Positions 23,894-33,299 of a stretch of 63,305 bases of DNA are shown here, in pieces. The DNA lies in the NCBI RefSeq assembly GCF_026013365.1, contig NZ_JAPDOE010000020.1:1-63305 (forward strand). The letters run 5' to 3'. The notes under the pieces are model-generated. The model was not told the origin of the DNA. It saw only the letters and a program-made list of their open reading frames with translations, and made no database searches. Both the position numbers and the translations under genes were made by a program. The first letter of the stretch is position 1, and each line of letters begins with the position of its first letter. The DNA is from Paenibacillus sp. LS1. Its GTDB lineage: Bacteria; Bacillota; Bacilli; Paenibacillales; Paenibacillaceae.

Positions 23894-24532
23894 GTGTCCA
23901 ATCATTATTATTCGGACAAACCGCAAGTAGCACATGATCGCAAAGCAACTGAAGCAGTTCTTCGCGGATTCAGTCTGCGACTCGTGACGGACGCCGGTGT
24001 ATTTTCCAAAAACGGAATCGATTATGGCAGCAGAGTATTGATTGATGCGATAGAGTTACCATCAGGAGCTCATGTTCTCGATGTGGGTTGTGGGTATGGC
24101 CCGATGGGCCTTACAGCGGCCAAACTTGTACCGGATGGACATGTCACGATGATCGATATCAACGAGAGAGCCGTTGAACTTTCCAGGGAAAATGCAAAAG
24201 CGAACGGAATCAACAATGTCACGGTATTACAAAGTAATCTACTGGCTGAAGTAAAAAAGCAAGATTTTGACGTTGTACTTACCAATCCGCCTATACGGGC
24301 TGGGAAAGAAACGGTTCATGCTATTTTCGAACAGGCTCATCGTCATTTGAAGGTAGGCGGTTCGTTATGGATTGTCATTCAGAAGAAGCAAGGTGCCCCA
24401 TCTGCGAAAGCGAAATTGGAATCTTTGTTTGGACGAGTGGAAGAAGTGACGAAGGATAAAGGCTATCGGATTTTTAAAGCGGTGAAAGCGGAAGAGCATC
24501 TACTAAAGGCTAAATCCCAGTTTGTAAAGTAA
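23894..24532 (+). CDS. ybxB: Class I SAM-dependent methyltransferase, YbxB/RsmC-like
   Basis: This is a probable RNA guanine methyltransferase of unproven substrate. The 212-aa protein has the SAM-binding motif VLDVGCGYGPMGL (about 59-71) and the catalytic-type NPP motif (TNPPIRAGKE, about 131-140) of the RsmC family, but is only about as long as the C-terminal half of RsmC. The GTG at 23894 gives a start MSNHYYSDKP like B. subtilis YbxB. A GTG at 23882 is equally open, and neither has a good ribosome binding site. Its place between rplL and rpoB is conserved. Confidence 0.85.
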   Translation: MSNHYYSDKPQVAHDRKATEAVLRGFSLRLVTDAGVFSKNGIDYGSRVLIDAIELPSGAHVLDVGCGYGPMGLTAAKLVPDGHVTMIDINERAVELSRENAKANGINNVTVLQSNLLAEVKKQDFDVVLTNPPIRAGKETVHAIFEQAHRHLKVGGSLWIVIQKKQGAPSAKAKLESLFGRVEEVTKDKGYRIFKAVKAEEHLLKAKSQFVK

Positions 24533-24563
24533 GCAGGGGATCATTTTTTTTGCAATAGGACTA

Positions 24564-24592
24564 TTGACTTGAAATTCAGGCCGTGGTATTAT
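24564..24592 (+). promoter_or_regulatory. Sigma-A promoter of rpoB-rpoC
   Basis: TTGACT (24564-24569), a 17-bp spacer and TATTAT (24587-24592) with an upstream TG lie about 315 bp before rpoB, leaving a long leader. Confidence 0.8.
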
Positions 24593-24656
24593 TGTAAAAT
24601 GTCAGTATTAAGATGCCCTACTTGGCTTTAGCTAACTAAAAATGTCAACCTTTTTT

Positions 24657-24693
24657 TACGCCGAACGGGCTTATTATGCCTACGTTTGGCGTA
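24657..24693 (+). other. Large hairpin in the rpoB leader
   Basis: TACGCCGAACG (24657-24667) pairs with CGTTTGGCGTA (24683-24693), with a second GGC/GCC pairing inside the loop. A run of seven T precedes the hairpin rather than following it, so it is not an ordinary terminator for this strand. The remaining leader to 24907 shows no convincing gene; the open frame at 24686-24877 has no ribosome binding site. Confidence 0.5.
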
Positions 24694-24907
24694 TAATATG
24701 TACATTTTGGGCAAACTGGGGATAAGAATGATTTGGAAAGACATCCGCCGATCAAAGTTGCTCTTTTTTCGAACGACATTTCGAGTAAGGGCTTTTCTTT
24801 ATTTGTGGATGCATTGCTTTGCTCTGTATGTGTACCATTATAAGGTTACAAACAGAGGTTCGCAACGAAATTTTTAAAGTGAGTAGACATTGAGGGGTGA
24901 GTTTAAG

Positions 24908-27900
24908 TTGGCAGGACATCTTGTTCAATATGGTCGACGCACTCGGCGCAGTTATGCACGAATTAACGAGATACTCGAAGTTCCGAACCTGATTGAAATC
25001 CAACAAAAATCCTATGATTGGTTTTTGGAGGAAGGGTTGCGCGAAATGTTCCAGGATATCTCGCCGATCCAGGATTTTACAGGTAACTTGATTTTGGAAT
25101 TTATTGATTACAGTCTCGGTGAACCGAAGTATACAGTAGACGACGCGAAAGAGCGTGACGTTACGTATGCAGCACCGCTTCGGGTTAAAGTCCGGCTCAT
25201 TAATAAGGAAACCGGCGAAGTCAAAGAGCAGGAAGTATTCATGGGAGATTTCCCGCTGATGACCAACACGGGCACATTTATTATTAATGGTGCGGAACGG
25301 GTTATTGTCAGCCAGTTGGTTCGCTCTCCTAGCGTTTACTTCAGTACCAAAGTAGATAAAAACGCCAAAAAAACGTATACCGCTACAGTTATTCCTAACC
25401 GCGGCGCTTGGCTGGAACTGGAGATGGACGCGAAGGATGTTGTTTACGTCCGGATCGACCGTACACGTAAAATACCGGTTACGGTTCTCCTGCGTTCACT
25501 TGGTTTTGGCACAGATGCTGAGATTCTGGATCTGCTCGGTAATGACGAATATATCCGCAATACACTGGACAAAGACAACACGGACTCCACGGAGAAAGCA
25601 CTCATTGAAATCTATGAGCGTCTTCGTCCGGGCGAGCCGCCAACGCTTGATAACGCGAAAAGCTTGCTCGTAGCGCGTTTCTTTGATCCAAAACGTTATG
25701 ACCTGGCTAATGTAGGTCGTTACAAAATGAACAAAAAGCTTCACATCAAAAACCGTTTGTTCAATCAGCGTTTGGCTGAATCACTTGTTGACGCTGAAAC
25801 AGGTGAAATCATTGCTGAAGCAGGTCAAATGGTGGATCGTCGCTTGTTGGATGAAATCATGCCGTATCTTGAGAAAAGCGTTGGTTTCCGCACGTATCAC
25901 GTGGGTAACGGTGTTTTGGATGCTAATGATGTTCCTATGCAAACGATCGATGTATTTTCACCAACAGAAGATGGTAAAGTAGTCAAACTGATTGCCAATG
26001 GAATCATTGACAAGTCCGTTAAAAACGTGACGCCGGCGGATATCATTTCGTCCATCAGTTATTTCCTTAACCTTCTGCAAGGAATTGGTAGCACGGATGA
26101 TATTGACCATCTGGGTAACCGTCGTTTGCGTTCGGTGGGTGAACTTCTGCAGAACCAGTTCCGTATCGGTTTGTCCCGTATGGAGCGTGTGGTTCGTGAG
26201 AGAATGTCCATTCAGGATGCTAATGTAATTACACCACAGGCATTGATCAACATCCGTCCTGTTATTGCATCGATTAAAGAGTTCTTTGGTAGCTCCCAAT
26301 TGTCACAGTTTATGGATCAAACGAACCCACTCGGTGAGTTGACGCATAAACGTCGTTTGTCCGCACTCGGACCCGGTGGTTTGACGCGTGAGCGTGCAGG
26401 TATGGAAGTGCGTGACGTCCATCCATCCCACTATGGCCGGATGTGTCCAATCGAGACTCCAGAGGGACCAAACATCGGTTTGATCAACTCCTTGTCTACA
26501 TTCGCCCGTGTAAATGAATATGGCTTCATTGAAGCCCCATATCGTTGGGTTGATCCGAAGACAGGTATTGTAACTGAGCAAATTGATTACCTGACAGCGG
26601 ACGAAGAGGACAACTATGTCATCGCACAAGCGAATGCGAAGTTGAACGAAGACGGTACATTTGAAGAAGAAGCGATCATTGTACGTTACAACAAACAGTC
26701 GGATAACATCCTTACGATGCCGAGTGAGCGAGTTGACTACATGGACGTATCTCCTAAACAGGTTGTATCCGTCGCTACAGCGCTGATCCCGTTCCTTGAG
26801 AACGATGACTCCAACCGTGCACTCATGGGATCAAACATGCAGCGGCAGGCGGTTCCGCTCTTGATTCCTAAAGCACCACTTGTAGGAACAGGTATGGAGC
26901 ACAAAGCTGCAAAAGATTCTGGTGTATGTATTGTCTCCGATTATGACGGAATTATCGAACGTTCTTCTGCGAATGAGATTTGGGTCCGTCGTGTTGAAGA
27001 AGTGGACGGTCAGGAAGTTAAAGGCGATATCGTTAAATATAAATTACACAAATTTATGCGTTCGAACCAAGGAACATGCATTAACCAGCGTCCGATTGTC
27101 AAAAGAGGTGCCTCTGTCAAAGCTGGCGATATCCTCGCTGATGGTCCTTCAACGGAAATGGGTGAATTGGCTCTGGGACGTAACGTCGTTGTTGCCTTCA
27201 TGACTTGGGAAGGTTACAACTACGAGGATGCGATCTTGCTCAGTGAAAAACTCGTTAAGGAAGATGTATACACATCCATCCATATCGAGGAGTATGAGTC
27301 GGAAGCACGTGATACCAAGCTCGGACCTGAAGAGATCACGCGTGACATCCCTAACGTTGGGGAAGAAGCGTTGCGTAACTTGGATGAGCGCGGTATTATC
27401 CGCATCGGTGCTGAGATTAGCGCTGGCGACATTCTGGTTGGTAAAGTAACACCTAAGGGTGTAACAGAGTTGACTGCAGAAGAACGTCTCCTGCATGCGA
27501 TCTTCGGTGAGAAAGCACGTGAAGTACGTGATACTTCCTTGCGTGTACCACATGGTACTGACGGTATCGTAGTAGACGTGAAAGTATTTACTCGTGAAAA
27601 CGGTGATGAGCTGCCTCCAGGTGTTAACCAACTCGTTCGTGTATATATCGCTCAAAAACGGAAAATTTCCGAGGGTGATAAAATGGCCGGACGTCACGGT
27701 AACAAAGGGGTCGTGGCCCGCATCTTGCCGGAAGAAGATATGCCTTTCCTGCCAGACGGTACACCGGTTCAGATCGTTCTTAACCCACTGGGCGTACCTT
27801 CCCGGATGAATATCGGTCAAGTACTCGAGGTTCACTTGGGTATGGCGGCGATGCAACTGGGTATTCACGTAGCAACGCCTGTATTCGACGGAGCGAAGGA

Positions 27901-28453
27901 GTATGATGTCTTCGATACGATGGAAGAAGCAGGAATGCAACGTAATGGTAAGACCGTCCTGTATGATGGTCGTACAGGTGAAGAGTTTGAACGTGAAGTT
28001 ACCGTAGGTGTCATGCACATGATCAAACTGGCACACATGGTTGATGATAAAATCCATGCCCGTTCCACAGGTCCTTACTCACTTGTTACGCAACAACCAT
28101 TGGGTGGTAAAGCCCAATTCGGTGGACAGCGTTTCGGGGAGATGGAAGTATGGGCGCTTGAGGCATACGGTGCTGCTTATACACTGCAAGAAATCTTGAC
28201 TGTTAAATCCGATGATGTTGTTGGTCGGGTTAAAACGTATGAATCCATCGTCAAAGGCGAAAATGTTCCGGAACCAGGCGTTCCTGAGTCATTCAAAGTA
28301 TTGATCAAAGAGCTGCAAAGCTTGGGTATGGACGTTAAGATTTTGAGTGAAGATGAGCAAGAGATTGAAATGAGAGAAATGGACGATGAAGATGACGCTG
28401 CGAGCGATAAGCTCAGCCTCAACCTTGAGGGTACAGAGGTCGGAGCGGAATAA
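24908..28453 (+). CDS. rpoB: DNA-directed RNA polymerase subunit beta
   Basis: The beta subunit forms half of the RNA polymerase active-site cleft. It is 1181 aa, begins MAGHLVQYGRRTRRSYARI and is colinear with B. subtilis RpoB. The rifampicin region (SSQLSQFMDQTNPLGELTHK, then the RRLSALGPGG block) keeps the usual drug-sensitive residues. One conservative change, Gly for the usual Ala in NPLAELTHK, is outside the common resistance positions. TTG at 24908 is chosen because GAGGGGTGA at 24892-24900 is correctly spaced; an in-frame TTG at 24890 overlaps it. It precedes rpoC with a 113-bp spacer. Confidence 0.98.
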   Translation: MAGHLVQYGRRTRRSYARINEILEVPNLIEIQQKSYDWFLEEGLREMFQDISPIQDFTGNLILEFIDYSLGEPKYTVDDAKERDVTYAAPLRVKVRLINKETGEVKEQEVFMGDFPLMTNTGTFIINGAERVIVSQLVRSPSVYFSTKVDKNAKKTYTATVIPNRGAWLELEMDAKDVVYVRIDRTRKIPVTVLLRSLGFGTDAEILDLLGNDEYIRNTLDKDNTDSTEKALIEIYERLRPGEPPTLDNAKSLLVARFFDPKRYDLANVGRYKMNKKLHIKNRLFNQRLAESLVDAETGEIIAEAGQMVDRRLLDEIMPYLEKSVGFRTYHVGNGVLDANDVPMQTIDVFSPTEDGKVVKLIANGIIDKSVKNVTPADIISSISYFLNLLQGIGSTDDIDHLGNRRLRSVGELLQNQFRIGLSRMERVVRERMSIQDANVITPQALINIRPVIASIKEFFGSSQLSQFMDQTNPLGELTHKRRLSALGPGGLTRERAGMEVRDVHPSHYGRMCPIETPEGPNIGLINSLSTFARVNEYGFIEAPYRWVDPKTGIVTEQIDYLTADEEDNYVIAQANAKLNEDGTFEEEAIIVRYNKQSDNILTMPSERVDYMDVSPKQVVSVATALIPFLENDDSNRALMGSNMQRQAVPLLIPKAPLVGTGMEHKAAKDSGVCIVSDYDGIIERSSANEIWVRRVEEVDGQEVKGDIVKYKLHKFMRSNQGTCINQRPIVKRGASVKAGDILADGPSTEMGELALGRNVVVAFMTWEGYNYEDAILLSEKLVKEDVYTSIHIEEYESEARDTKLGPEEITRDIPNVGEEALRNLDERGIIRIGAEISAGDILVGKVTPKGVTELTAEERLLHAIFGEKAREVRDTSLRVPHGTDGIVVDVKVFTRENGDELPPGVNQLVRVYIAQKRKISEGDKMAGRHGNKGVVARILPEEDMPFLPDGTPVQIVLNPLGVPSRMNIGQVLEVHLGMAAMQLGIHVATPVFDGAKEYDVFDTMEEAGMQRNGKTVLYDGRTGEEFEREVTVGVMHMIKLAHMVDDKIHARSTGPYSLVTQQPLGGKAQFGGQRFGEMEVWALEAYGAAYTLQEILTVKSDDVVGRVKTYESIVKGENVPEPGVPESFKVLIKELQSLGMDVKILSEDEQEIEMREMDDEDDAASDKLSLNLEGTEVGAE

Positions 28454-28502
28454 ACCGCTTCGAGCGCATGATGACCGGCGTTTTTCATCAGGCTCGCGTC
28501 TT

Positions 28503-28520
28503 GCTCCGGCTTCGGCCGGA
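28503..28520 (+). other. Hairpin in the rpoB-rpoC spacer
   Basis: CTCCGGC and GCCGGAG form a 7-bp stem with a stable TTCG loop and no T run. It is probably an mRNA processing or stability element in the spacer. Confidence 0.5.
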
Positions 28521-28566
28521 GAGGGCGTAACCTAGAATACAGGAATTGGTTAAGGAGGGTTGCTCC

Positions 28567-31500
28567 TTGTTGGACGTCAACAATTTCGAATACATGAAGA
28601 TCGGGCTTGCTTCCCCAGAGAAAATTCGTTCTTGGTCCCGCGGAGAAGTGAAAAAACCGGAAACGATCAACTATCGTACGTTGAAACCGGAAAAGGAAGG
28701 GCTGTTCTGCGAAAAGATTTTTGGCCCTACAAAAGACTGGGAATGTCATTGCGGTAAATACAAACGCGTCCGTTATAAAGGCGTTGTCTGTGATCGTTGT
28801 GGCGTTGAAGTAACACGTGCGAAAGTACGCCGCGAACGGATGGGCCATATTGAGCTCGCTGCTCCGGTATCGCATATCTGGTACTTCAAAGGTATTCCGA
28901 GCCGTATGGGTCTTGCGCTGGATATGTCTCCAAGATCACTCGAAGAGATTATTTATTTTGCATCATATGTTGTAACTGATCCAGGAGAAACTCCACTGGA
29001 GAAAAAACAGCTGTTGTCCGAGAAAGAATATCGCAGCTACCGTGAAAAATACGGATATGGTTTCCAGGCTGGCATGGGCGCAGAAGCGGTTAAAAAACTG
29101 CTTCAAGATCTTGATGTGGATAAAGAGCTTGAATTCCTGAAGGAAGAGCTCCGCACTGCACAAGGACAACGTCGTAATCGTGCGATTAAACGTCTGGAAG
29201 TTATCGAAGCATTCCGCAACTCCGGCAATAAGCCAGAGTGGATGATCATGGATGTACTTCCTGTTATCCCGCCGGAACTTCGTCCAATGGTACAGCTGGA
29301 TGGTGGACGTTTTGCAACGTCTGACCTGAATGACTTGTATCGCCGTGTAATTAACCGGAATAACCGTCTGAAACGTCTGCTTGATCTGGGCGCGCCAGAT
29401 ATTATCGTGCAAAATGAAAAACGGATGTTGCAGGAAGCTGTTGACGCATTGATCGATAATGGTCGTCGCGGACGCCCGGTAACGGGTCCTGGTAACCGTC
29501 CTTTGAAATCTCTCAGCCACATGCTGAAAGGTAAACAAGGACGTTTCCGTCAGAACTTGCTCGGTAAACGGGTTGACTATTCTGGTCGTTCCGTTATCGT
29601 TGTCGGACCTTACCTGAAAATGTATCAGTGTGGTCTTCCAAAAGATATGGCACTTGAATTGTTCAAGCCTTTCGTTATGAAAGAGCTTGTAAATAAAGGG
29701 CTTGCCCACAACATCAAGAGCGCGAAACGTAAAGTTGAGCGTGTAAGTCCTGAAGTATGGGATGTTCTTGAAGAAGTAATCAAGGAGCATCCGGTTCTGT
29801 TGAACCGTGCCCCTACGCTTCACAGACTCGGTATTCAAGCATTTGAACCGATTCTTGTTGAAGGTAAAGCAATTCGTCTTCACCCGCTCGTATGTACGGC
29901 ATACAATGCCGACTTTGACGGTGACCAAATGGCCGTGCACGTTCCATTGTCCGCTGAAGCTCAAGCGGAAGCGCGTATCCTGATGCTCGCATCAGGTAAC
30001 ATTTTGAACCCGAAAGACGGTAAACCGGTTGTTACTCCTTCCCAGGATATGGTGCTTGGTTCCTACTACCTCACTATGGACAACAAGGAAGAAAAGGGCA
30101 CAGGTATGATCTTGCGTACAGTTAACGAAGCTGTATCGGCATACCAACGTGGTAGTGCTGGTCTGCATGCGCGTGTTGCAATTCCGGTTAAGGCGCTTGG
30201 TAAAACAAGCTTCACGGAAGAACAGCAAGAAGGAATGTTGCTGACAACTGTTGGTAAAATTATCTTTAATGAAATTTTCCCGGCAAGCTTCCCTTATATC
30301 AATGATGCGACTCGTTCGAACCTATACCAAGGTACTGCAGATCACTCATTTGTATATGAAAAAGGTGCTGATCTTAGAGAAGCTATTATGAATGCTCCTC
30401 TGGCTGGCGGTGTTGGTAAAGAATACCTCGGCTCCATCATTGCACGTTGTTTTGAAATCTATCACACAACGGAAACAGCCGTTATTTTGGATAAAATCAA
30501 ACAACTTGGATTCACATACTCTACTCGTGCCGGTATTACGGTTGCGGTATCTGATGTTATCGTTCCGCCTGAGAAGTTTGAAATTCTTAGACAGTCTGAG
30601 GAAAAAGCACAAATCGTTACGAATCAGTACCGTCGTGGTCTGATTACGAATGAAGAGCGCTATGACCGTATCATTGATATCTGGTCGAAATCCAAAGATG
30701 ACATCACTGAGATTCTGATGAAGTCCATGGATCGATACAACTCGATCATGATGATGGTAGACTCCAAAGCACGGGGTAACAAATCGCAAATCACCCAATT
30801 GGGCGGTATGCGTGGTCTGATGGCCAACCCATCCGGTCGAATTATCGAACTCCCAATCAAATCGAACTTCCGTGAAGGCCTGACAGTACTCGAGTACTTT
30901 ATCTCGACTCACGGAGCGCGTAAAGGTTTGGCGGATACAGCCCTACGTACAGCCGATTCAGGTTACCTGACTCGTCGTCTCGTAGATGTAGCCCAAGACG
31001 TTATCGTGCGTGATGATGATTGTGGTACAGATAAAGGCTTTACGGTAAGTCGTATCCAAGATGGTAAAGAGGTTATTGAAGATCTCTATGACCGTATTGA
31101 AGGCAGATACTGTTTCGAGACTCTTCGTCATCCGGAAACGAAAGAAATCATTGTAGGTCGCAATGAATTGATTGACTCCGACAAAGCAGAAGCGATCATC
31201 GAAGCAGGCATCACCAAATTGCAAATCCGCTCCGTACTCAGCTGCCGTGCTAGTCATGGTGTCTGCAAGAAGTGTTACGGTCGCAACCTGGCGACTGGTA
31301 AACACGTGGAGATTGGTGAAGCGGTTGGTATTATCGCAGCACAGTCCATTGGTGAGCCAGGAACACAGCTTACAATGCGTACATTCCACACCGGTGGTGT
31401 AGCCGGAGACGATATTACGCAAGGTTTGCCACGTATCCAGGAGTTGTTTGAAGCTCGTAATCCTAAGGGTCAAGCAACGATCAGTGAAATCGATGGTGTG

Positions 31501-32181
31501 GTTAAAGAGATTCGCGAAGCGAAAGATCGTCGTGAAATCGAAATTCAAGGTGAAGCGGAATCCAAAGTATACGCCGTTACCTACGGTTCCCGTGTGCGCG
31601 TAAGCGAAGGCGCGGAAGTTGAAGCGGGTGACGAGTTGACAGACGGTTCCATCGATCCAAAAGAGATGCTGCGGATTAAAGGCATACGTGGTGTACAAAA
31701 CTACATTCTGCAGGAAGTACAACGCGTATATCGTAACCAAGGCGTAGAAATTAACGATAAGCACGTTGAAGTTATGATCCGTCAAATGCTGCGTAAAATC
31801 CGTATCGTAGATGCAGGAGATACAACGCTGTTGCCAGGATCGTTCGTGGATATGCATGAGTACGAAAGAGCTAACAAAATTGCGATTCTTAGTGATAAAG
31901 AGCCGGCGGTTGCAAAACCAATCCTGCTCGGTATTACGAAAGCATCCCTGGAAACAGACTCCTTCCTCTCGGCGGCTTCGTTCCAAGAAACTACACGTGT
32001 ATTGACAGATGCAGCGATCAAAGGTAAAGTCGATCAGTTGCTCGGTCTGAAGGAAAATGTAATCATCGGTAAATTGATTCCTGCTGGTACAGGTATGCAC
32101 CGTTACCGCAGCATCAAATTTGCTGAGCCAGAAGATGGCCAATCTTCAGTAGAAGAACTTGAGCCAGTTTCGGTTGATTAA
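28567..32181 (+). CDS. rpoC: DNA-directed RNA polymerase subunit beta'
   Basis: The beta' subunit carries the catalytic magnesium site. The 1204-aa protein shows the N-terminal zinc ribbon (CHCG...CDRCG, about 60-80) and the catalytic motif NADFDGDQMAVH. The bridge helix region (EGLTVLEYFISTHGARKGL) and the second zinc site (CRASHGVCKKCYG, about 890-900) are also present. TTG at 28567 gives the family start MLDVNNFEY and lies 8 bases after AAGGAGGG. A start at 28546 would precede that site. The length is close to B. subtilis RpoC (1199 aa). Confidence 0.98.
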   Translation: MLDVNNFEYMKIGLASPEKIRSWSRGEVKKPETINYRTLKPEKEGLFCEKIFGPTKDWECHCGKYKRVRYKGVVCDRCGVEVTRAKVRRERMGHIELAAPVSHIWYFKGIPSRMGLALDMSPRSLEEIIYFASYVVTDPGETPLEKKQLLSEKEYRSYREKYGYGFQAGMGAEAVKKLLQDLDVDKELEFLKEELRTAQGQRRNRAIKRLEVIEAFRNSGNKPEWMIMDVLPVIPPELRPMVQLDGGRFATSDLNDLYRRVINRNNRLKRLLDLGAPDIIVQNEKRMLQEAVDALIDNGRRGRPVTGPGNRPLKSLSHMLKGKQGRFRQNLLGKRVDYSGRSVIVVGPYLKMYQCGLPKDMALELFKPFVMKELVNKGLAHNIKSAKRKVERVSPEVWDVLEEVIKEHPVLLNRAPTLHRLGIQAFEPILVEGKAIRLHPLVCTAYNADFDGDQMAVHVPLSAEAQAEARILMLASGNILNPKDGKPVVTPSQDMVLGSYYLTMDNKEEKGTGMILRTVNEAVSAYQRGSAGLHARVAIPVKALGKTSFTEEQQEGMLLTTVGKIIFNEIFPASFPYINDATRSNLYQGTADHSFVYEKGADLREAIMNAPLAGGVGKEYLGSIIARCFEIYHTTETAVILDKIKQLGFTYSTRAGITVAVSDVIVPPEKFEILRQSEEKAQIVTNQYRRGLITNEERYDRIIDIWSKSKDDITEILMKSMDRYNSIMMMVDSKARGNKSQITQLGGMRGLMANPSGRIIELPIKSNFREGLTVLEYFISTHGARKGLADTALRTADSGYLTRRLVDVAQDVIVRDDDCGTDKGFTVSRIQDGKEVIEDLYDRIEGRYCFETLRHPETKEIIVGRNELIDSDKAEAIIEAGITKLQIRSVLSCRASHGVCKKCYGRNLATGKHVEIGEAVGIIAAQSIGEPGTQLTMRTFHTGGVAGDDITQGLPRIQELFEARNPKGQATISEIDGVVKEIREAKDRREIEIQGEAESKVYAVTYGSRVRVSEGAEVEAGDELTDGSIDPKEMLRIKGIRGVQNYILQEVQRVYRNQGVEINDKHVEVMIRQMLRKIRIVDAGDTTLLPGSFVDMHEYERANKIAILSDKEPAVAKPILLGITKASLETDSFLSAASFQETTRVLTDAAIKGKVDQLLGLKENVIIGKLIPAGTGMHRYRSIKFAEPEDGQSSVEELEPVSVD

Positions 32182-32223
32182 ATAGATTGCTCCTTATTTA
32201 GAGGAGATTGAAAGTTTTGTGCC

Positions 32224-32266
32224 TCAGGAGACGGACGTTTGTATGATACAGACGGACGGATCCTGA
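32224..32266 (+). other. Hairpin with two tandem G.A/A.G motifs, rpoC-ybxF gap
   Basis: Outer stem TCAGGA (32224-32229) / TCCTGA (32261-32266) and inner stem CGTTTGTA (32236-32243) / TACAGACG (32247-32254) flank an internal region. Both strands of that region read GACGGA. Opposed, they give G.A, A.G, C-G, G-C, G.A, A.G. The whole is a nearly continuous 20-layer helix with two tandem sheared-type G.A motifs and a 3-base loop. It lies in the 3' UTR of rpoC, upstream of the ybxF promoter. Confidence 0.7.
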
Positions 32267-32305
32267 TGTACGTAAACTTTTAAAAAAAATGTTTTAGGAT
32301 TAGCA

Positions 32306-32334
32306 TTGACAATGCTTGCGCTAGATGCTAATAT
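32306..32334 (+). promoter_or_regulatory. Sigma-A promoter of ybxF / str operon
   Basis: TTGACA (32306-32311), a 17-bp spacer and TAATAT (32329-32334) preceded by TGC form a strong extended -10 promoter. It lies 55 bp before ybxF. Confidence 0.88.
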
Positions 32335-32388
32335 ATCAAAGGTGCGTGGGCAGCTGATTGTACTTGGTTCTATTCGGAGGAATGCACA

Positions 32389-32640
32389 ATGTCTAATGAA
32401 AAAGCCTTACAAGATGCTCATGTCAAAATTGGTTCCAAACAGACCATGCGGATGGTGCAGACAGGTATGGCTTCTGAAGTCTATGTCGCAGAAGATAGTG
32501 ATCCGCAGCTTACTTCCAAAATCATTGCTTTGTGTGAACAACACAATGTGAAATGCACGAAAGTGGATACAATGAAAAATCTCGGCAAGGCTTGCGGGAT
32601 TGGAGTAGGAGCAGCTATGGCTGCTGTCGTAAAATCATAG
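32389..32640 (+). CDS. rplGB: L7Ae-family RNA-binding protein YbxF
   Basis: This is a bacterial L7Ae/L30e-like protein of 83 aa. Family members YbxF and YlxQ bind kink-turn RNAs, whose hallmark is tandem G.A pairs. The fold is indicated by the alternating helix-strand pattern and the segment TKVDTMKNLGKACGIGVGAAMAAVV that contains the RNA-contacting loop. CGGAGG precedes the ATG. It heads the ybxF-rpsL-rpsG-fusA-tuf cluster as in B. subtilis. Its cellular RNA target is not established; ribosome association is reported for the family. Confidence 0.92.
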   Translation: MSNEKALQDAHVKIGSKQTMRMVQTGMASEVYVAEDSDPQLTSKIIALCEQHNVKCTKVDTMKNLGKACGIGVGAAMAAVVKS

Positions 32641-32650
32641 AGTAAGGAAC

Positions 32651-32700
32651 GTTTTTGTCCGAGAACTTTTAAGGATTCTCCAAGGCAAAAACTTTTCATT
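32651..32700 (+). terminator. Hairpin with T-rich tail between ybxF and rpsL
   Basis: GTTTTTG (32651-32657) pairs with CAAAAAC (32686-32692), with an inner GAGAA/TTCTC stem, followed by TTTTCATTTG. The interrupted stem suggests a partial terminator or processing site rather than a full stop. Confidence 0.4.
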
Positions 32701-32789
32701 TGTCTTTTTATGAACCGCCTGGGTCTGTGGACTTAGCGAAAGAGGTTTATAAAGAAACATGAATATTTGAGGAAGGGGGTGGCAATCAC

Positions 32790-33212
32790 ATGCCAACTAT
32801 TAACCAACTGGTTCGTAAAGGACGTCAAGCAAAAGTTGAGAAGTCAAAATCTCCAGCTTTGCAAAAAGGATTCAACGCTTTGAAACGTGAATCTACTAAC
32901 ATCAGTGCCCCACAAAAACGTGGTGTCTGCACTCGTGTAGGTACAATGACTCCACGTAAACCAAACTCTGCACTTCGTAAGTATGCCCGTGTTCGTTTGA
33001 CGAACCGTCTCGAGGTTACTGCTTATATCCCGGGAATCGGACATAACCTTCAAGAACACAGTGTGGTATTGATCCGCGGAGGTAAAGTTAAAGACCTTGC
33101 AGGAGTTCGTTATCACATCGTTCGTGGAGCTCTCGATACTGCAGGCGTGAACAACCGTATGCAAGCTCGTTCGAAATACGGTGCTAAACGTCCAAAAGCT
33201 AAAAAAGCCTAA
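32790..33212 (+). CDS. rpsL: 30S ribosomal protein S12
   Basis: S12 sits at the decoding centre and controls accuracy. The 140-aa protein contains the TPRKPNSALRK segment with the lysine that is replaced in many streptomycin-resistant mutants, here wild type. The second streptomycin-linked loop (GHNLQEHSVVLIRGGKVKDL) is also wild type. GGAAGGGGGTGG precedes the ATG. Confidence 0.98.
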   Translation: MPTINQLVRKGRQAKVEKSKSPALQKGFNALKRESTNISAPQKRGVCTRVGTMTPRKPNSALRKYARVRLTNRLEVTAYIPGIGHNLQEHSVVLIRGGKVKDLAGVRYHIVRGALDTAGVNNRMQARSKYGAKRPKAKKA

Positions 33213-33299
33213 ACTATTATAAGCAGTTAGCCTGAAAGCCTTCTGGTCTAAGTCTGGAAGGTACAGGATCTGCTGAACAAGAAAGAAAGGGGGATATCC

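Noticed and set aside
24686..24877. Open frame for a 63-aa basic, partly hydrophobic peptide in the rpoB leader
   Set aside because: No ribosome binding site, it begins inside the large hairpin, and its composition (many F, R, Y) looks like chance translation of an AT-rich leader.
29103..32142. Long open frames on the reverse strand opposite rpoC (and similar ones opposite other ribosomal genes)
   Set aside because: They mirror the codon bias of the forward genes, lack ribosome binding sites and encode implausible residue compositions.
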